Below, piece by piece: positions 12,742 to 24,599 of a DNA stretch of 64,000 bases; the stretch's first letter is position 1, and each line of letters begins with the position of its first letter. A program made the position numbers and the translations under genes. The notes under the pieces are model-generated. The model saw only the letters and a program-made list of their open reading frames with translations. It searched no databases and was not told the origin of the DNA. The stretch is from Xenopus tropicalis (taxonomy: Eukaryota; Chordata; Amphibia; Anura; Pipidae), in the NCBI RefSeq assembly GCF_000004195.4, contig NC_030683.2, positions 69,969,764-70,033,763 on the forward strand. The letters are read 5' to 3'.

Positions 12742-13248
12742 TTAAAGGAGAATGCAAGTCAAAATTTAAAAAGCATACTGCCCAATAGTCCTCCTATTGT
12801 TTAGTAAAACCGCCGCACTTTTGGCTCACCTAATCAAATATTTACTCAGTCACACTTACTTCACATTTTTTTAGAACAGGCAGCCATCTCTAAAAAGGTA
12901 TTCTCCCTTCCTTTTCCTCCTTGCTTCATACTGCACATGTGTTTCATTCCCTCCCCCCCCCTCTGCCAGATCCGCTTCTGATTGGCTGGTGGGCATGTGT
13001 AGCTTAGAACAGGAGACAGGATCAAGTTACGCACATGCTCAGAGAATAGGAAGGCTGCCGCTGGCAGCCTACAGGAAGGGAAGAGAGATTTCAGTGATGT
13101 CACTGTAGTCTTCACACTGCTGTAGGCTGCCAGCACCATATCTCAGAGAAGCAAGCAGGGATCTGGGAATTTAGATATGCAGTAAGTACTTAAAAAGAAT
13201 GCCTTTAGACTTACTTTTAATTTATATTAACCTTTCCTTGTCCTTTAA
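12742..13248. mobile_element. T2-type (Kolobok) MITE
   Basis: Starts TTAAAGGAGAATGCAAG and ends ...CCTTGTCCTTTAA, an imperfect inverted pair with TTAA at both edges. This fits the TTAAAGGRR terminus of Xenopus T2 MITEs, assigned to Kolobok. The interior has no coding potential. Confidence 0.6.
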
Positions 13249-13789
13249 GCCCTTTTATGTGTATGTGGGAGGGGGACATCTTTGTTAGGAAAGTATCCAT
13301 GTTTGTGTACCTATATTTCTCCTTTAAAAGTAGTTCTGCCGCTAAAATCTGCCAGGCATTTGGGAGTTGATTTAATAACCTAAACTAAAGCTTCCACATT
13401 GTATTGTGTATAGGTTTTATGTCAGCAAGTGAAAGTTTTGAATCCACTTCATTCACCATCAGTTAAAATACAACTCCTTGGAATTATAGAGCTGCTACAG
13501 CTTGGTGCATCTTGTGTGTATGTGTCAGCAGCACTGCAATAGTAAATCAGTTATTAAAGTGATGGGAAACAGTAGGAACTTTATTTTTAGCAGGTGCCAG
13601 ATAAGTAAAGTGTGCCTTGTCTGTACTTATATATTTGTGTGTGAAAAAGGTACAATCTTCTTTTCAGAGAACTTCACATAGTTCCCCAATGATGTTGAAA
13701 TAAATGTAATGAATCTTGACTTGTGTACAATGTACAGGGCTACTCATGCCTTTAAAAGCACCATATGTTTAGCTCCAGATAGTGTCTTT
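13249..13789. other. No gene seen
   Basis: Unassigned AT-rich sequence. Confidence 0.4.
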
Positions 13790-13992
13790 ACAGTGAAACT
13801 GCTGAAAAATTTGTGAAACGACCAAAAATTTGCGGCTACCTCACAACTTTTTTGACGCAACCACAACTTATTTGCAGCAATCGCAACTTTTTTCTCACAG
13901 CAAATTTCTGTGGCAGTTTCACGAAAAAATTCACCAATGGTGAAATGCTGAATTTTACAGCAAACCCATGCCTGGGAAAAAAATTCACTCAT
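13790..13992. repeat. Dispersed MITE-like repeat ('ATGCCTGG' family)
   Basis: Contains 'tttcacgaaaaaattcaccaatggtgaaatg' and 'caaacccatgcctgggaaaaaaattcactca'. The same plan occurs at 53218-53485 ('ttcgcgaaacagttcgccaatgccaaaatg', 'gaatccatgcctggctgaaaaaatttgctca'). The shared order marks two old copies of one repeat family. Ends and superfamily are not resolved. Confidence 0.6.
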
Positions 13993-15640
13993 TACTACCC
14001 ATTTATCAATATTTTAATTTTCATTATTTTAGTGGTTTTTGAAACTGAAAAAAAAAATATCTAAAACTATGAATGCCAAATGATTTATTAAAATAGGCTT
14101 TAAAAAAAAAAAAAAGCACAAAGGAAAAAAACATGAATGGATCATCTGAAAAATTCGAAAACCTCTAATACCACGAAGCAAAAGAAGATCTTCCAGTTGG
14201 AAACAGGATAGCTGCCCACTGACTTCTACATGACCTCAACAGCTTTTAGATGCCATTTACTTTTGGATTTGTTGCAGTTTTGATGCATTATAAATGGCAA
14301 AAAAATTGTGCTTTTTTCCACAAAGAATTTGAGTTTTAACGCAAAAAACATGAATTGTAAAAGAAATTCAAACATTAGTAAATGGCCCCATAGTATCATG
14401 AGTGTTTTGTATACTTAAAGATTTTAGATTTGTAATTGTTATAGATATAGACCTATTAGAGGCACTTCAGTTTGACACACTCCTTGGTCCACTAAAACTT
14501 GTCTTTATTTGTTTAAAACAAAAAGGTCCTGACGTGTTTCGTATACAAAAGATACGTAGTCATAGGCACAAATTTCAAATGAACACAAACAGCTATTTAA
14601 AATACAAAAAGGGAAATGACATCAAAATTCCAATCAATGCATATGCTAATTATTAACCCCTTATAAATGATCTCCTAAAAACATTGGTTTTACAAATATG
14701 AAGTGAGATACAACAATTTCAAACTGGAATGCATCTATTGCTACTTTTTAAACAAAATGTATGTAAATATAATAAATAAATAAATACAATGTTGCAAAAT
14801 TTATACAATTAACATTATCCATAAAAAAACTTCAGAGAATGTAGCCAAACTGTGCCTAACAGCACCACCTATTGGTCAAACACAGCACATTATATCAATT
14901 AGAGGCACTTCTGTTAAATGAGAAGGAAAGTACAACGTAATTTTGGCATTTTACTGCCAATAGATTCGCCACATTAGTGTCACCTAGAATACTATATTTA
15001 TTCTACAGAAAGTATTACTATACCTGAGTAAACAGCCCCAGAAGCTCCCTGTGATAGCAGCTGCCATTTTAGCTTGGTCTTGGTAGCTTCCTGCTGCAGT
15101 TTTAGCCATTGGTAGCTCAGATCACACATTCCTAAGGGCGGGGGAAGTGAGTTCTTATGCATTCTTATGGGAGGGGGGAGCAGGAGAAGGGAGGGGGAGG
15201 GGGAGAGAGGAGAGAACTGAGCAGACTAAATCCCCAAACCTGAAGGAGCCCTAAAAGAGAGGAAGTCTGATACCAAAGAACATGTTCCCAAAATAAGGAG
15301 ACAAGAAATTTGTTTCTTTTGTATTATAAATACTTCCATAACATGGACAGAGATTTGTAATTGCTTAAGACTGTGCTAAAGAGGATGAGTGAAAGAAAGA
15401 AATTCTAATATGCATATGTTGTATTGCATTTATTTATTTATTTGTTTCTCTTTTTTTGCACATCCACTGGTATTTTTAGATAACTGTATACAGACTCTCC
15501 AGTGAAATGGTATCACTGTATGTAAGAAAGAGCACTAATGAAGTCTTTTGTGTAACGAAAACAAATGTTTTCTTAGTGAAACCCATTGTCATTAATTAAA
15601 TATTCAAGGGACTGTGGGAAGGTGACACACTTATCTGGGT
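13993..15640. other. Unassigned; dispersed-repeat scraps and purine tract
   Basis: Contains a scrap with 'gtcctgacgtgtttcgtatac' (about 14527-14547), which I take as dispersed repeat, and a G-rich purine tract at 15170-15218. No coding region is seen. Confidence 0.4.
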
Positions 15641-15641
15641 T

Positions 15642-15852
15642 AGGCTAATGCCTGACGAGATGTAGGGCGGATATTTTCGGCAAGAGGAAAAACGCTTTCG
15701 TTTAAAAGTTTTTATGCATATTTCAGCTACATGTGCCTGCACCCGAGCGTATTCCATTCATTCGGGTGCAGGCACATGTAGGCACAATATAGGCACAATC
15801 GTTTTTCCGCCTGCCGAAAATATCCGCCCTACGCCTCGTCTGGCATTAGCCT
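15642..15852. mobile_element. Palindromic MITE, complete copy of the 5451 family
   Basis: The ends are AGGCTAATGCCTGACGAG and the inverse CTCGTCTGGCATTAGCCT. Inner inverted pairs follow (TAGGGCGGATATTTTCGGC with GCCGAAAATATCCGCCCTA). The core GCACCCGAGCGTATTCCATT and CATTCGGGTGCAGGCACATG is shared with 5541-5608. No clear TSD; superfamily not resolved. Confidence 0.7.
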
Positions 15853-15889
15853 TAAGTAGACAATTTGAAGCCAGCCATTTGGGGGTACT

Positions 15890-16125
15890 TTTCTATAATT
15901 ACCGCCTGCTCCAAGTAGGTGTTAATTTTCGCATAGACTAATGCGATATTTAGCGCGGCTAAGTGAATCCATGCGTTATTATTTCTGCGCGCTAATTAAC
16001 GCGATGCGGTAAAATTAACACATTCGGTTGCACGCTATTTAACGTCATGCTTTTTTTTTACACGTCAAATTTAACGCAAAAAAGCATGCGATAAGCGCAA
16101 TCGCACTTTAGTGAATCAACCCTCA
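15890..16125. repeat. Dispersed repeat ending 'CGCACTTTAGTGAATC'
   Basis: A segment rich in GCG/CGC words with local inverted repeats, for example 'ttaacgcaaaaaagcatgcg' against 'catgcttttttttacacg'. It ends 'atcgcactttagtgaatcaaccc'. The same ending, 'atcgcactttagtgaatcggcccc', closes the segment at 37140-37380, so both belong to one MITE-like family. Confidence 0.55.
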
Positions 16126-17293
16126 TGTGTCTGTTAGGATGGTTATAGGAAACATGGGGCTTTAAAAACTTATCTTTAGGAGGCCCCAGTTTGGGATTAG
16201 CAGTTTTATCAGTAAGGTCCATGCCCTAAGTGATAATGGACTGCTGTTTCACGTAGTTAAGCCATAGGAGGCAGTGGGAGTTCAGCATTGTAAGTAATGG
16301 TGATGATTGTTCCACGCTTTTTCATTCCTTGGCTTACACATGTTCCAGCTGAAGGTAATTTTCCAATAAAGGGCCCTTTTAAACATGTTTTTCTGCTGTC
16401 TGGGATAGGTCATTAAGCTTTTTGCTGCAATTTGTTCATTTTTACTTTTAATCCCTTATTAAAGCTTTTGTTATAATGTCCTTCATTCCTGTGTCATGCA
16501 TGCTTTCATCAGGTTACCTAGCATATATGCTCCTCACAACAAAAGTACAGTATTAAACCTGTAATTAAACTGGATAGCAATCCATACCAAAACCACATAG
16601 TGCTTTCACAAAACCCCTCAAAATGTATTTACCCTTTTACCCCTTTTACCTTCCATTGTCTAGTGAAACCTAAATAAAGCAAACAAAAAAAACCTGTCAA
16701 AAATAGGCCATTTTATTTCTTCATGGTCTTCTTTACATTATCAACCAACCCAACAAGTTAAAATTGTGTATCAATTAGAACATATTTCTAATACTTGCAT
16801 TGTTATCGTGCACCATGCATAAACAGAGAAGTATGTAGAAACTATTTAGGGTTTCCACCTGCATACAAATGTAAGCTTTATTGAAGTAGAAGTTCCACAG
16901 GTGAGCTACTGGCCCTCCTTCCACCTGAGAGCTGATGCCACCCCCTCTCACCTCACTGAACTCACCTCTCCTGCCTCAGAACACACTTGCACTCTAATAG
17001 TCAAATTTATGGTTTCAAGAAAAAAGTAAATTCTGTTCTTACAAGTTACAAGGGCAGCTTTTTGACACCTTTTTCACTCCTTAGAGACTCCTTTATCTTC
17101 CTGTGGCCAATAATTCTTCCAGAACCACTGGTTTGATAAATGTAGATAAATGTAGATAAATACCTTTAAATATGTTTCATATATCCAACTTGCACATAGC
17201 TTGTTTTGATTTTGTTAGCCATTGGCTAGCTGGGGATGTGGTTTCCACTGTCTTGACAAGACAGTATTTTGCATATATATAAGATTAAATAGC
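16126..17293. other. No gene seen
   Basis: Unassigned sequence without recognisable coding or repeat boundaries. Confidence 0.4.
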
Positions 17294-17765
17294 TTAAAGG
17301 AGAAAGAAAGGTAAAAACTAAGTAAGTTTATCAGAAAGGTCATGTAAATACAGCCATAAGCACTCACAGAAATGCTGCACTGACTTCTCTGTCAAAAGAT
17401 TTCTTGTGTCTGTAATTCATGTGCCAGAGACACACAGCTCTCTGCTGTCTCCTCTCTCCTGCTACCCCCTACCTCAAGAATGATAAGAACTCACTCTCCC
17501 CAATTAGGAATGTGAATCTGAGCCAATCAGCAGGAAGCTGACTCATAGTCTTACTAACTGAGCATGTTCACTTGATCTGGGTGTCTGTGCAGGATCAAGG
17601 CATTATGGGAACTTTCTTTACACAGCTCAGCGATTTTTCTTCCTGTTTGGCTTCTGATCATCTAAACATGTGAAATATGGGGAGACTTAAGGGCACTATT
17701 GAGACAACTGAGGGCATGTCTGCAGCTTGAGATTAACTCTTTATTAGCCTTTCCTTCTCCTTTAA
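17294..17765. mobile_element. T2-type (Kolobok) MITE
   Basis: Starts TTAAAGGAGAAAGAAAGG and ends CCTTTCCTTCTCCTTTAA with TTAA at both edges, matching the TTAAAGGRR terminus. The interior, including 'gagccaatcagcaggaagctgactcatag' and 'gggagacttaagggcactattgagacaactg', is repeated in the copy at 47407-47920 and, reversed and truncated, at 19781-20090. Confidence 0.8.
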
Positions 17766-19131
17766 CATTTTTTGGAACATTATAGGCAAGGATATATTTT
17801 GCTCATTTAGCAACACAAGTTTTATGCAAGTGGTATTACCCTTAAAACATGTTTAAATAAAGCATATTATACAAAGGACTCAACCCTATTGTTTTGATAT
17901 TTAATGCATTTGTATCTCATTACCAGTTTGATTTGACACAAATTAGCCAATGCAAGATTAAGAAATGCAAAAGTGACCTCTAGTGGTATAATAAACAAAA
18001 ATAAAAAGATGGAGTAATTTGCACTCAGTTTTAGGCTGAATTTCAAAAAATAATTTGCTGAATGGTCTTTTAATTGTCCCCACAAGCTGGAGCTTTAATA
18101 GCAGTCAGTGCATAACCTTAGTAGGGATGAGAATCAGATATTGGAGTAGAAAAGTCCAATGTTTAGGGGGTAAATATAGCCTGGCTTTTACCCATAAATA
18201 CATTTGTCATAAATTATACTACTATAAATTTTAAATGAGAAAGACAGATTAATAAATTCATTTTCTTTACACAAATTCATTGCAATTGTTTTATATATCA
18301 ATGTATAGATCAATAAATCAACCTGACTCTGAGCTTGGATATATTTATAGTTTGATTATTAATGGCAGGAACATCAAGGCTGGTACATCTGTCCATACAG
18401 AGTTCTGGCTCCTGTCATTGCCTGTCATAAATATCTAGTGGCACAATCAGTTATGAAAGTTTGGTTCCCTAATAGAGAGCACAACTGAAACAAGGGTACC
18501 ATCTACAGTTAGTCTAAAGGTATTGCAACTGCTAGCTCAACATTAAAACCACGTTGTCCTTCTGAAATATACTTATTAAAACTATTTAAAATGTATTTTA
18601 CCAAAACATTTGGGTTGCTATTCAAAAACATTTCAGTTTAACATTTTTAAAACTATTGCGCCATTGATTCTCAAACTGGGCTTTTGATATGCTGGGTGGT
18701 TTCAGTTTTGTTTCACAAGTTAAATAGACACAAAATGAAGGAAAGCATAAGTCATCAAAAAAGGAACAGCAGGGATAGAAAATGTGAGAAGAGAGGTACA
18801 ATGAGGAAAAGAGGACACAAGAATGGACACAGATAGAGGGTTATGCAGTCCCATATATTAAGCACTTGTGCCCAGCTCTTTCAATAGTTCATCTTGGTTC
18901 TTGTAAGATTAAAACTATGGCGCAATGTGGCTTGTCCGTATGCCAAACAATGCGAATATATATCTATTGAAACTCTAAGCACTAACAGCAACTGTACAGC
19001 ATTGGATTAAGGTGCAATTTTTCAAATGCAATTGTGTTTTATTTGAATTTGTATGTTTATATTTAGCAAAATAAAAACAGTGTCTTAAATCTGCTGGACC
19101 TAACATTACAAAATGGATTTCTAATTTGTAG
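17766..19131. other. No gene seen
   Basis: AT-rich sequence, unassigned. Confidence 0.4.
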
Positions 19132-19290
19132 ATTGTAAGCTCTTTTGGGCAGGGCCCTCTTCACCTCTTGTATCGGTTACTGATTGCTTTATATGTTATT
19201 CTGTATGCCCAATGTATGTAACCCACATATTGTACAGCGCTGCGGAATATGTTGGTGCTTTATAAATAAATGTTAATGTAATGTAATGTA
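19132..19290 (+). repeat. LINE 3' tail (L2-like)
   Basis: Shows the tail pattern 'gattgtaagctcttttgggcagggccctc' followed by 'tgtacagcgctgcggaatatgttggtgctttataaataaa', ending in a TAATG microsatellite. The same order of motifs closes the coding L2-like copy at 25398-25576. Only the untranslated end is present. Confidence 0.7.
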
Positions 19291-19780
19291 ATGGAATGTT
19301 TCTTTATCCTGGGTGCCCAGATTAGGGAGCGCTGAAATACATCATGAAAGCACGCAGGGACTGTGGAGTCAGCCGGGGCTCAATTCCCTCCGGGCACATA
19401 AGGGGTTAATTTGCTCGTCCATTCAGCAGAAAGGAACAGCCTCCTCACTCACCCCTCCCGCGCTCCAGCGCAGCATCTCACCCTCACTTCCTGCAGTCAC
19501 ATGAAGCGGCATTTACATCCCTCCCTGTTTAAACACATTTAGCAGGTGACCTGTAGGGCCGTAATTTCTCTCAACTTACAAGTTATATGTTTTCCTTTCA
19601 GGCACTGTTTATTCTGATCAAAAAAAAATTTTTTTATATATTTTATATATATTTGGTTTGTCACAGCATATTGTGGATGATAGTCCTTGGCCATTTAATC
19701 TCTGGTGTTGTTTGATGGTTTGCACATGCCCACTGTGTTTGCAGTGGCCGGCATTCGTTATAAATCAGCTAAAAGGTTCT
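19291..19780. other. GC-rich unassigned segment
   Basis: The 19310-19560 part is richer in GC than its surroundings and contains an E-box (TCACATGA near 19497). No repeat family is recognised. A 63-codon frame at 19313-19504 is not convincing. It could be a regulatory or 5' exon region, unproven. Confidence 0.3.
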
Positions 19781-20090
19781 TTAAAGGAGAAGGAAAGGTT
19801 AATAAAGAGTTAATCTCAAGCTGCAGGCATACCTTCAGTTGTCTCAATAGTGCCCTTAAGTCTTCCCATACTTCACCTGTTTAGAAGATCAGAAGCCAAA
19901 CAGGAAAAAAAAACGCTGAGCAGGGTAGAGAAGATTCCCATAATGCATTGCCCTTCCCAGACTTGGCGACTTGTTACTGTAGACGGCGCATGCGCACACA
20001 GCAGGAGCTGTGTCAGTGTGTGACACAAAACAGTGTCAGTGTGTCTTCTTGTGTCAGCTGGGTATAGCAGGGGTAAGGTTGGAAGGGAGG
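19781..20090. mobile_element. T2-type MITE, truncated
   Basis: Starts TTAAAGGAGAAGGAAAGG and continues as the reverse of the interior of 17294-17765: 'gagttaatctcaagctgcagg', 'ttgtctcaatagtgcccttaag', 'gaagccaaacagg'. Homology fades after about 19970 and no right terminus is found; the edge is approximate. Confidence 0.65.
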
Positions 20091-20832
20091 GAATAAGTCT
20101 CCGCAGTCGTTGCTAGACTACATCTACATGTACTTGAATCAAAGTAATGGATTCATTGCTGAACTAAATATCTCAACAAGATTAAGGTCTTTCACTTCAA
20201 GTCATCATAAATAAGCAGAAGAAACAGTTATAGTCAGTGGTTGCCCTAATACTATGTGTGTCCAGCCCCCACAGTACAAGGCATTCATCACAGTGATTCA
20301 AGGGAATTCTACCTCTAAACCAATCCACTTCAGTCAAAAGCTGGTGGGTGGCCACTAGAATACTAGTTCTTCTGTTCACTTAGGTAGAACTTAACCTGAC
20401 TGCTGAACTAGCTACATTAAGCTTTACTCTTACTCCTTAGGTGACCAATAATGAAAGACATGACTCATTAACTCAGTGCACATACCCTCTTCTACTGAGG
20501 ACTCCTGGTTGTCAGACTCCAGAACCCTAACCCTATACCCTGTTCCATCAGGTGAGATAAAAAGAAGCATTAATGGTTCATAAAATGCTTTTCTCTTGTT
20601 GTGTGAGATACCATTTCTCCGTAGTAAACAAAAGTCTGCAGTACAATGAATGAAGGCATGAATGCTGCTTAAATGGGAAGTAAAGCTTTTATAATGAATC
20701 AATTATTTGGTATTCATAAATATATACTGTAGTACCATTTACCATAGGTGTGCCATGCAATTTTAAACATATACAACAGTCATCACTTTTCATGTTCCTC
20801 TGCTCAGCCCCTCCGTATCTATTTTACCTGGG
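20091..20832. other. No gene seen
   Basis: Unassigned sequence. Confidence 0.4.
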
Positions 20833-20840
20833 CCTAAGGA

Positions 20841-21089
20841 CAGTGTCGGACTGAGATGCCAGGGGCCCACCAGAAAACCTTGGACCATAGGCCCACTTTC
20901 TAAACTATTATTCCTCCTCTCCTCACTCAACCTTTTTATTATCCAGGTCTCTTTTCTCTATCCTTCTATCCCTTTTTCCCATACAGAAATGACCATGCAA
21001 TTGGCCAAATAATTAGAAGCATGAGGGCCCAGTGACACCTGGGCCCACCGGGAGTTTTCCTGGTGTCCTGGTGGGCCAGTCCGACACTG
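20841..21089. mobile_element. hAT MITE with perfect 8 bp TSD
   Basis: A 249 bp element with ends CAGTGTCGGACTG and CCAGTCCGACACTG. The subterminal parts 'ggggcccaccagaaaacc' and 'cctggtgggcc' are also inverse. The exact duplication CCTAAGGA flanks it at 20833-20840 and 21090-21097. CAG...CTG ends and an 8 bp duplication are diagnostic of hAT. Confidence 0.9.
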
Positions 21090-21097
21090 CCTAAGGA

Positions 21098-21989
21098 CCT
21101 GCTAAGGCTGTCATCATGTCAAGCGGTTTAACAGGCATACTATTGTAGGTGTGTGTTAAAAGTTTTAGAGGGGCAGAATTTAATTACCTCAGTGTTGCTG
21201 TATGTGGTGCAATATTGCAGCAGCTCTATACATGTAAATCAAAAAGTCCACTGATCATATAGGGACTTTAGCTGTCCTGATCAATTAATTTATTACAAAC
21301 ACATTTTCTCTCTAAAGGAAGTAAAGACAACCTGATTCCTGGACTTTGCGCAGATCTGATATTTTCAATTATAGTTTCAATTCAGTATTAGTTCTGCAAC
21401 AAACACTGTATTCTGAAAGTAGCAAGCACAAATTACTGGTCTTGTGTCCTGGAAGCATAACATCCTTCATATTTATAGGCCTCTCAAGTTATTTATAAGC
21501 ACAGCATCTATGATTATAGTCAAACTAATAAGTGCTGCATGTTTTAGTTCCATTATACATACAGTACATACTGGCAATAAAAATACCTTATCCTCATGAC
21601 CACAAACTTGGAAACACTTCTTAAAGTTCATGTCTTTACTAGTCATTATCTTCTTATTGTAAACATCACAGAAAGTACATTTCACATACCCTAGAGCCTA
21701 GGTACAATTGGAAATCAGTCAAACAGGCCATATGGCACTCTTGCAACATTAGTGCCCATTTAAAAAGAGGCACTCTCACTGAGCAGCTGATATGGCTAAA
21801 TCACGCAACAAGTCATAAATGTACACCACACTATGGTTTTCATACAGAAGTATTATTAATATAATATACATATGCATATACAATATAATTTTAAGTTAAA
21901 ATTATTTTTTTTTTTCAGAAAAGCATATATAGGTGCACTTTAACTGTTAATTGTACTACAGTGCTACAAGCACTTTTACTACTTTACCC
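21098..21989. other. No gene seen
   Basis: AT-rich, unassigned. Confidence 0.4.
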
Positions 21990-21992
21990 TAA

Positions 21993-22075
21993 GGGCTCTG
22001 GTACACGGGGAGATTAGTCGCCCGCGGCAAAACTCCCTGCTCGCGGGCGACTAATCTCCCCGTGTACCAGAGCCC
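21993..22075. mobile_element. Harbinger-like hairpin MITE, TAA TSD
   Basis: An 83 bp near-perfect hairpin. GGGCTCTGGTACACGGGGAG and its inverse CTCCCCGTGTACCAGAGCCC are the ends, and 'attagtcgcccgcg' continues the stem. TAA flanks at 21990-21992 and 22076-22078. Partial relatives lie at 22816-22875, 42232-42295 and 46916-46949. Confidence 0.85.
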
Positions 22076-22078
22076 TAA

Positions 22079-22532
22079 TAAATAATTCCAAATCCTTTTC
22101 TATCATGTTAGTTGAGATAACAAAACTTTACTTACACTATATAAACTATTTAATTTTTTTTCCCTTCAGTCCTGGAATTTACAGTCTCAGACAGTAGGCA
22201 GGTGCCATTTTGTGAACACTGTTATTACGGCAAGCTTTGTATCGCCCCAAAATCTTATGCATTTTCCATCTAGGTGATATCTAGGTGCTGAATAGAAAGT
22301 TAAAGCAATTGTAATTAAAAATCTGAGCTGACAATCGTATATTTCCTGCCCCGCTTTTATGCCTCAGGCATAGAGGCGGGGCAGGAAATATATGATTGGC
22401 ATCTCAGATTTTTAAATACTTTTATAACAGGTATGGATGATTTCATTAAAAAAAGAATTTGGGTTTTATTTTTAATTTTTAAAGGACTTTTATTATACAG
22501 CTTTTTATGTGTGGGTGACAGGTCCCCTTTAA
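22079..22532. mobile_element. T2-type MITE, left end lost
   Basis: The right end GGTGACAGGTCCCCTTTAA matches the TTAAAGGGGACCTGTCACC terminus of 23285-23810, and the interiors align (actttacttacac..., agtc.tggaatt, gccattttgtg). An internal hairpin (CCTGCCCCGC...GCGGGGCAGG) lies at about 22347-22387. The left terminus is interrupted at the Harbinger hairpin. Confidence 0.7.
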
Positions 22533-22815
22533 TGAACAGTGTCTATATGACTCCATAATAAACTGTGTTGCATTTTTGTGCAACTGTAATTGAGGCTGTG
22601 GACATAAATGAGTCTTCTACATTACTCCTGTCCACATTTACTTCTGGTAATATTTTGTAAGACAAAGTTGAATCCTTGTTGTTTTATAATTTATATTATA
22701 AAAATTGTAATGAATTGATTAAACCTGTTGCTTCTATATGAGCACAGCAAGGGCACTCAATGGTTCTCTGTACAGAAGCACCTAGAAGTGATATAGTGCT
22801 TCAAACAGCTACTAA

Positions 22816-22875
22816 GGTCTCGGGCACACGGGGAGATTTGTCACGGGCGACTAATCTCCCCATGTGCCAGAGCCC
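22816..22875. mobile_element. Harbinger-like hairpin MITE, degraded
   Basis: 'ggtctcgggcacacggggagatttgtc' and 'gcgactaatctccccatgtgccagagccc' form a diverged hairpin of the 21993 family, with TAA on the left and TTA on the right. Confidence 0.7.
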
Positions 22876-23126
22876 TTATAGGCAATAGTAAAATGAAGGG
22901 TTACTGGACTAGCATATCTAAAGAGATAACAGCCTAGAACATAGTTTTTGTTCTCCCTTAGAGAACTTTTCAGATTAGTAAATTTGTGACTGTTGTAATT
23001 GTTTCTGAATGGTTTAGGTAGCTGATCCTGTAGTTATGTGTTTCCTGGAACCAACATAGCAATGATTTATGCCTTCACAATGATTAACCTCCATTCCAGT
23101 GAACTGCTGTGTGTTGTTTACTTGTC

Positions 23127-23144
23127 TTCTTCTTCTTCTTCTTC
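23127..23144. repeat. CTT microsatellite
   Basis: Six CTT-type units in a row. Confidence 0.9.
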
Positions 23145-23284
23145 ACTATCTAGATTATTTGCATGCCTGAGAAAGAAAAAAAACTATTTTGAATAGTTTT
23201 CTTGATGATGTTGCTTTCTTATATTGTCAGAAGTCTGGCTTTGTGGGGAGGATAAAAAAGGCTCAGGCAAAGGCTGCGAGATAT

Positions 23285-23810
23285 TTAAAGGGGACCTGTC
23301 ACCTTAAGAAATAATTACAATTTTTTTTCTATTGTGTTTGTCAAGCAAAATAAACTTTACTTACACCATATATAAATTATTTTAATCTTATATTCTTCAG
23401 TCTTGGAATTCTCAATTGGAGCAAGCAGGCAGGGGCCATTTTGTGGACACTGTTATCAAAGCAGGCATTGCATCCTGCCAAAATCTTGTTTCTGTGCCAG
23501 TATGGGGGGACCTAATGCCCATGTCCATGCATTGGTTACAAAATTACATGGTGCGAAGGGAGGGGGAATGTGAGGAGAGCAGCAACATCTAAGAAGTTCT
23601 GAATTGAAAGTGAAAGTAACTTTCTGCCCCACCTCTATGCCTAAGGCATAGAGGCGGGGCAGGCAATATATGATTGACAGCTGGGATTTTTAAATGCTTT
23701 TATAATGGGTATGGATGTGGCAATAAAAAAATATTTTTGGGTTTCTTGTTTAATTTGAAAAGGGCTTTTATTATACAGCTTTTTATGTCCAGGTGACAGG
23801 TCCACTTTAA
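23285..23810. mobile_element. T2-type (Kolobok) MITE
   Basis: Starts TTAAAGGGGACCTGTCACCTT and ends AGGTGACAGGTCCACTTTAA, with TTAA at both edges. This terminus is also seen at the right end of the dead Kolobok transposase element (28528-28545). An internal hairpin (TGCCCCACCTCTATGCCT...GGCATAGAGGCGGGGCA) is shared with the copy ending at 22532. Confidence 0.85.
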
Positions 23811-24303
23811 GGGGATGGAAGATTTAAACTATGAGGTTAGACTGTCGAGGTTGGGGTTGTTTTCTCTGGAAAAGAGGCGCTTGCGAGGGGACATGATTAC
23901 TCTGTACAAGTACATTAGAGGGGATTATAGGCAGTTGGGGGATGTTCTTTTTTCCCATAAAAACAATCAACGCACCAGAGGTCACCCCTTTAGATTAGAG
24001 GAACGGAGCTTCCATTTGAAGCAGCGTAGGTGGTTTTTCACAGTGAGGGCAGTGAGGTTGTGGAATGCTCTTCCTAGAGATGTGGTAATGGCAGATTCTG
24101 TTAATGCCTTTAAGAGGGGCCTGGATAAGCAGAATATCCAAGGCTATTGTTATACTAATATCTACAGTTAGTATTAGTGGTTGTATATATAGTTTATGTA
24201 TGTGAGTGTATAGATTGGTAAGTATAGGTTGTGTGTGCTGGGTTTACTTGGATGGGTTGAACTTGATGGACTATGGTATTTTTTCTACTCTATGTAACTA
24301 TGA
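23811..24303 (+). pseudogene. CR1 LINE, 5'-truncated 3' end
   Basis: A 118-codon open frame (23815-24171) encodes the C-terminal end of a CR1 reverse-transcriptase polyprotein. Recognisable pieces are LEKRRLRGDMITLYKYIRG (residues 19-37), GHPFRLEERSFHLKQRRWFF (56-75) and VRLWNALPRDVV (80-91). The noncoding tail reads 'ggatgggttgaacttgatggac' and ends with 'tgtaactatg', the usual CR1 terminus. The reverse transcriptase core and endonuclease are missing, as in most LINE copies, so it is a dead fragment. The start lies directly at the edge of the T2 MITE, so the element is truncated there or the MITE landed at its edge. Confidence 0.85.
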
Positions 24304-24339
24304 GACAAGGAAGGAGACAAGAAATCCTGTTTCTTTTGA

Positions 24340-24404
24340 TAGAGGACTCATTGCACCTTTCTAATAAAGCTTACTTAGTTTTTACCTTTCCTTCTCCTTT
24401 AAAC
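24340..24404. mobile_element. T2-type MITE end fragment
   Basis: 'cacctttctaataaagcttacttagtttttacctttccttctcctttaa' is the inverse of the left end of the copy at 17294. Only this terminal piece remains. Confidence 0.65.
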
Positions 24405-24599
24405 TTAAAATATCACAGTTGCATAATCTTGGAAACCTTGGTACTGCTAGATATTAGATCCTAGCGATTTTACTGTGCGTGACAAAAAAGAGAAAATGTA
24501 GTGTATTAAGGGTGAATATAATATTTAATTTCCCCCTTCTTAGTATGGATGTGATACTGTCTCAGCCTGCAGCTTTTGTCCTGCCTAGGCTCCATTATT

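Noticed and set aside
19313..19504. 63-codon frame as a host exon
   Set aside because: No splice sites in phase that I can support and no recognisable domain.
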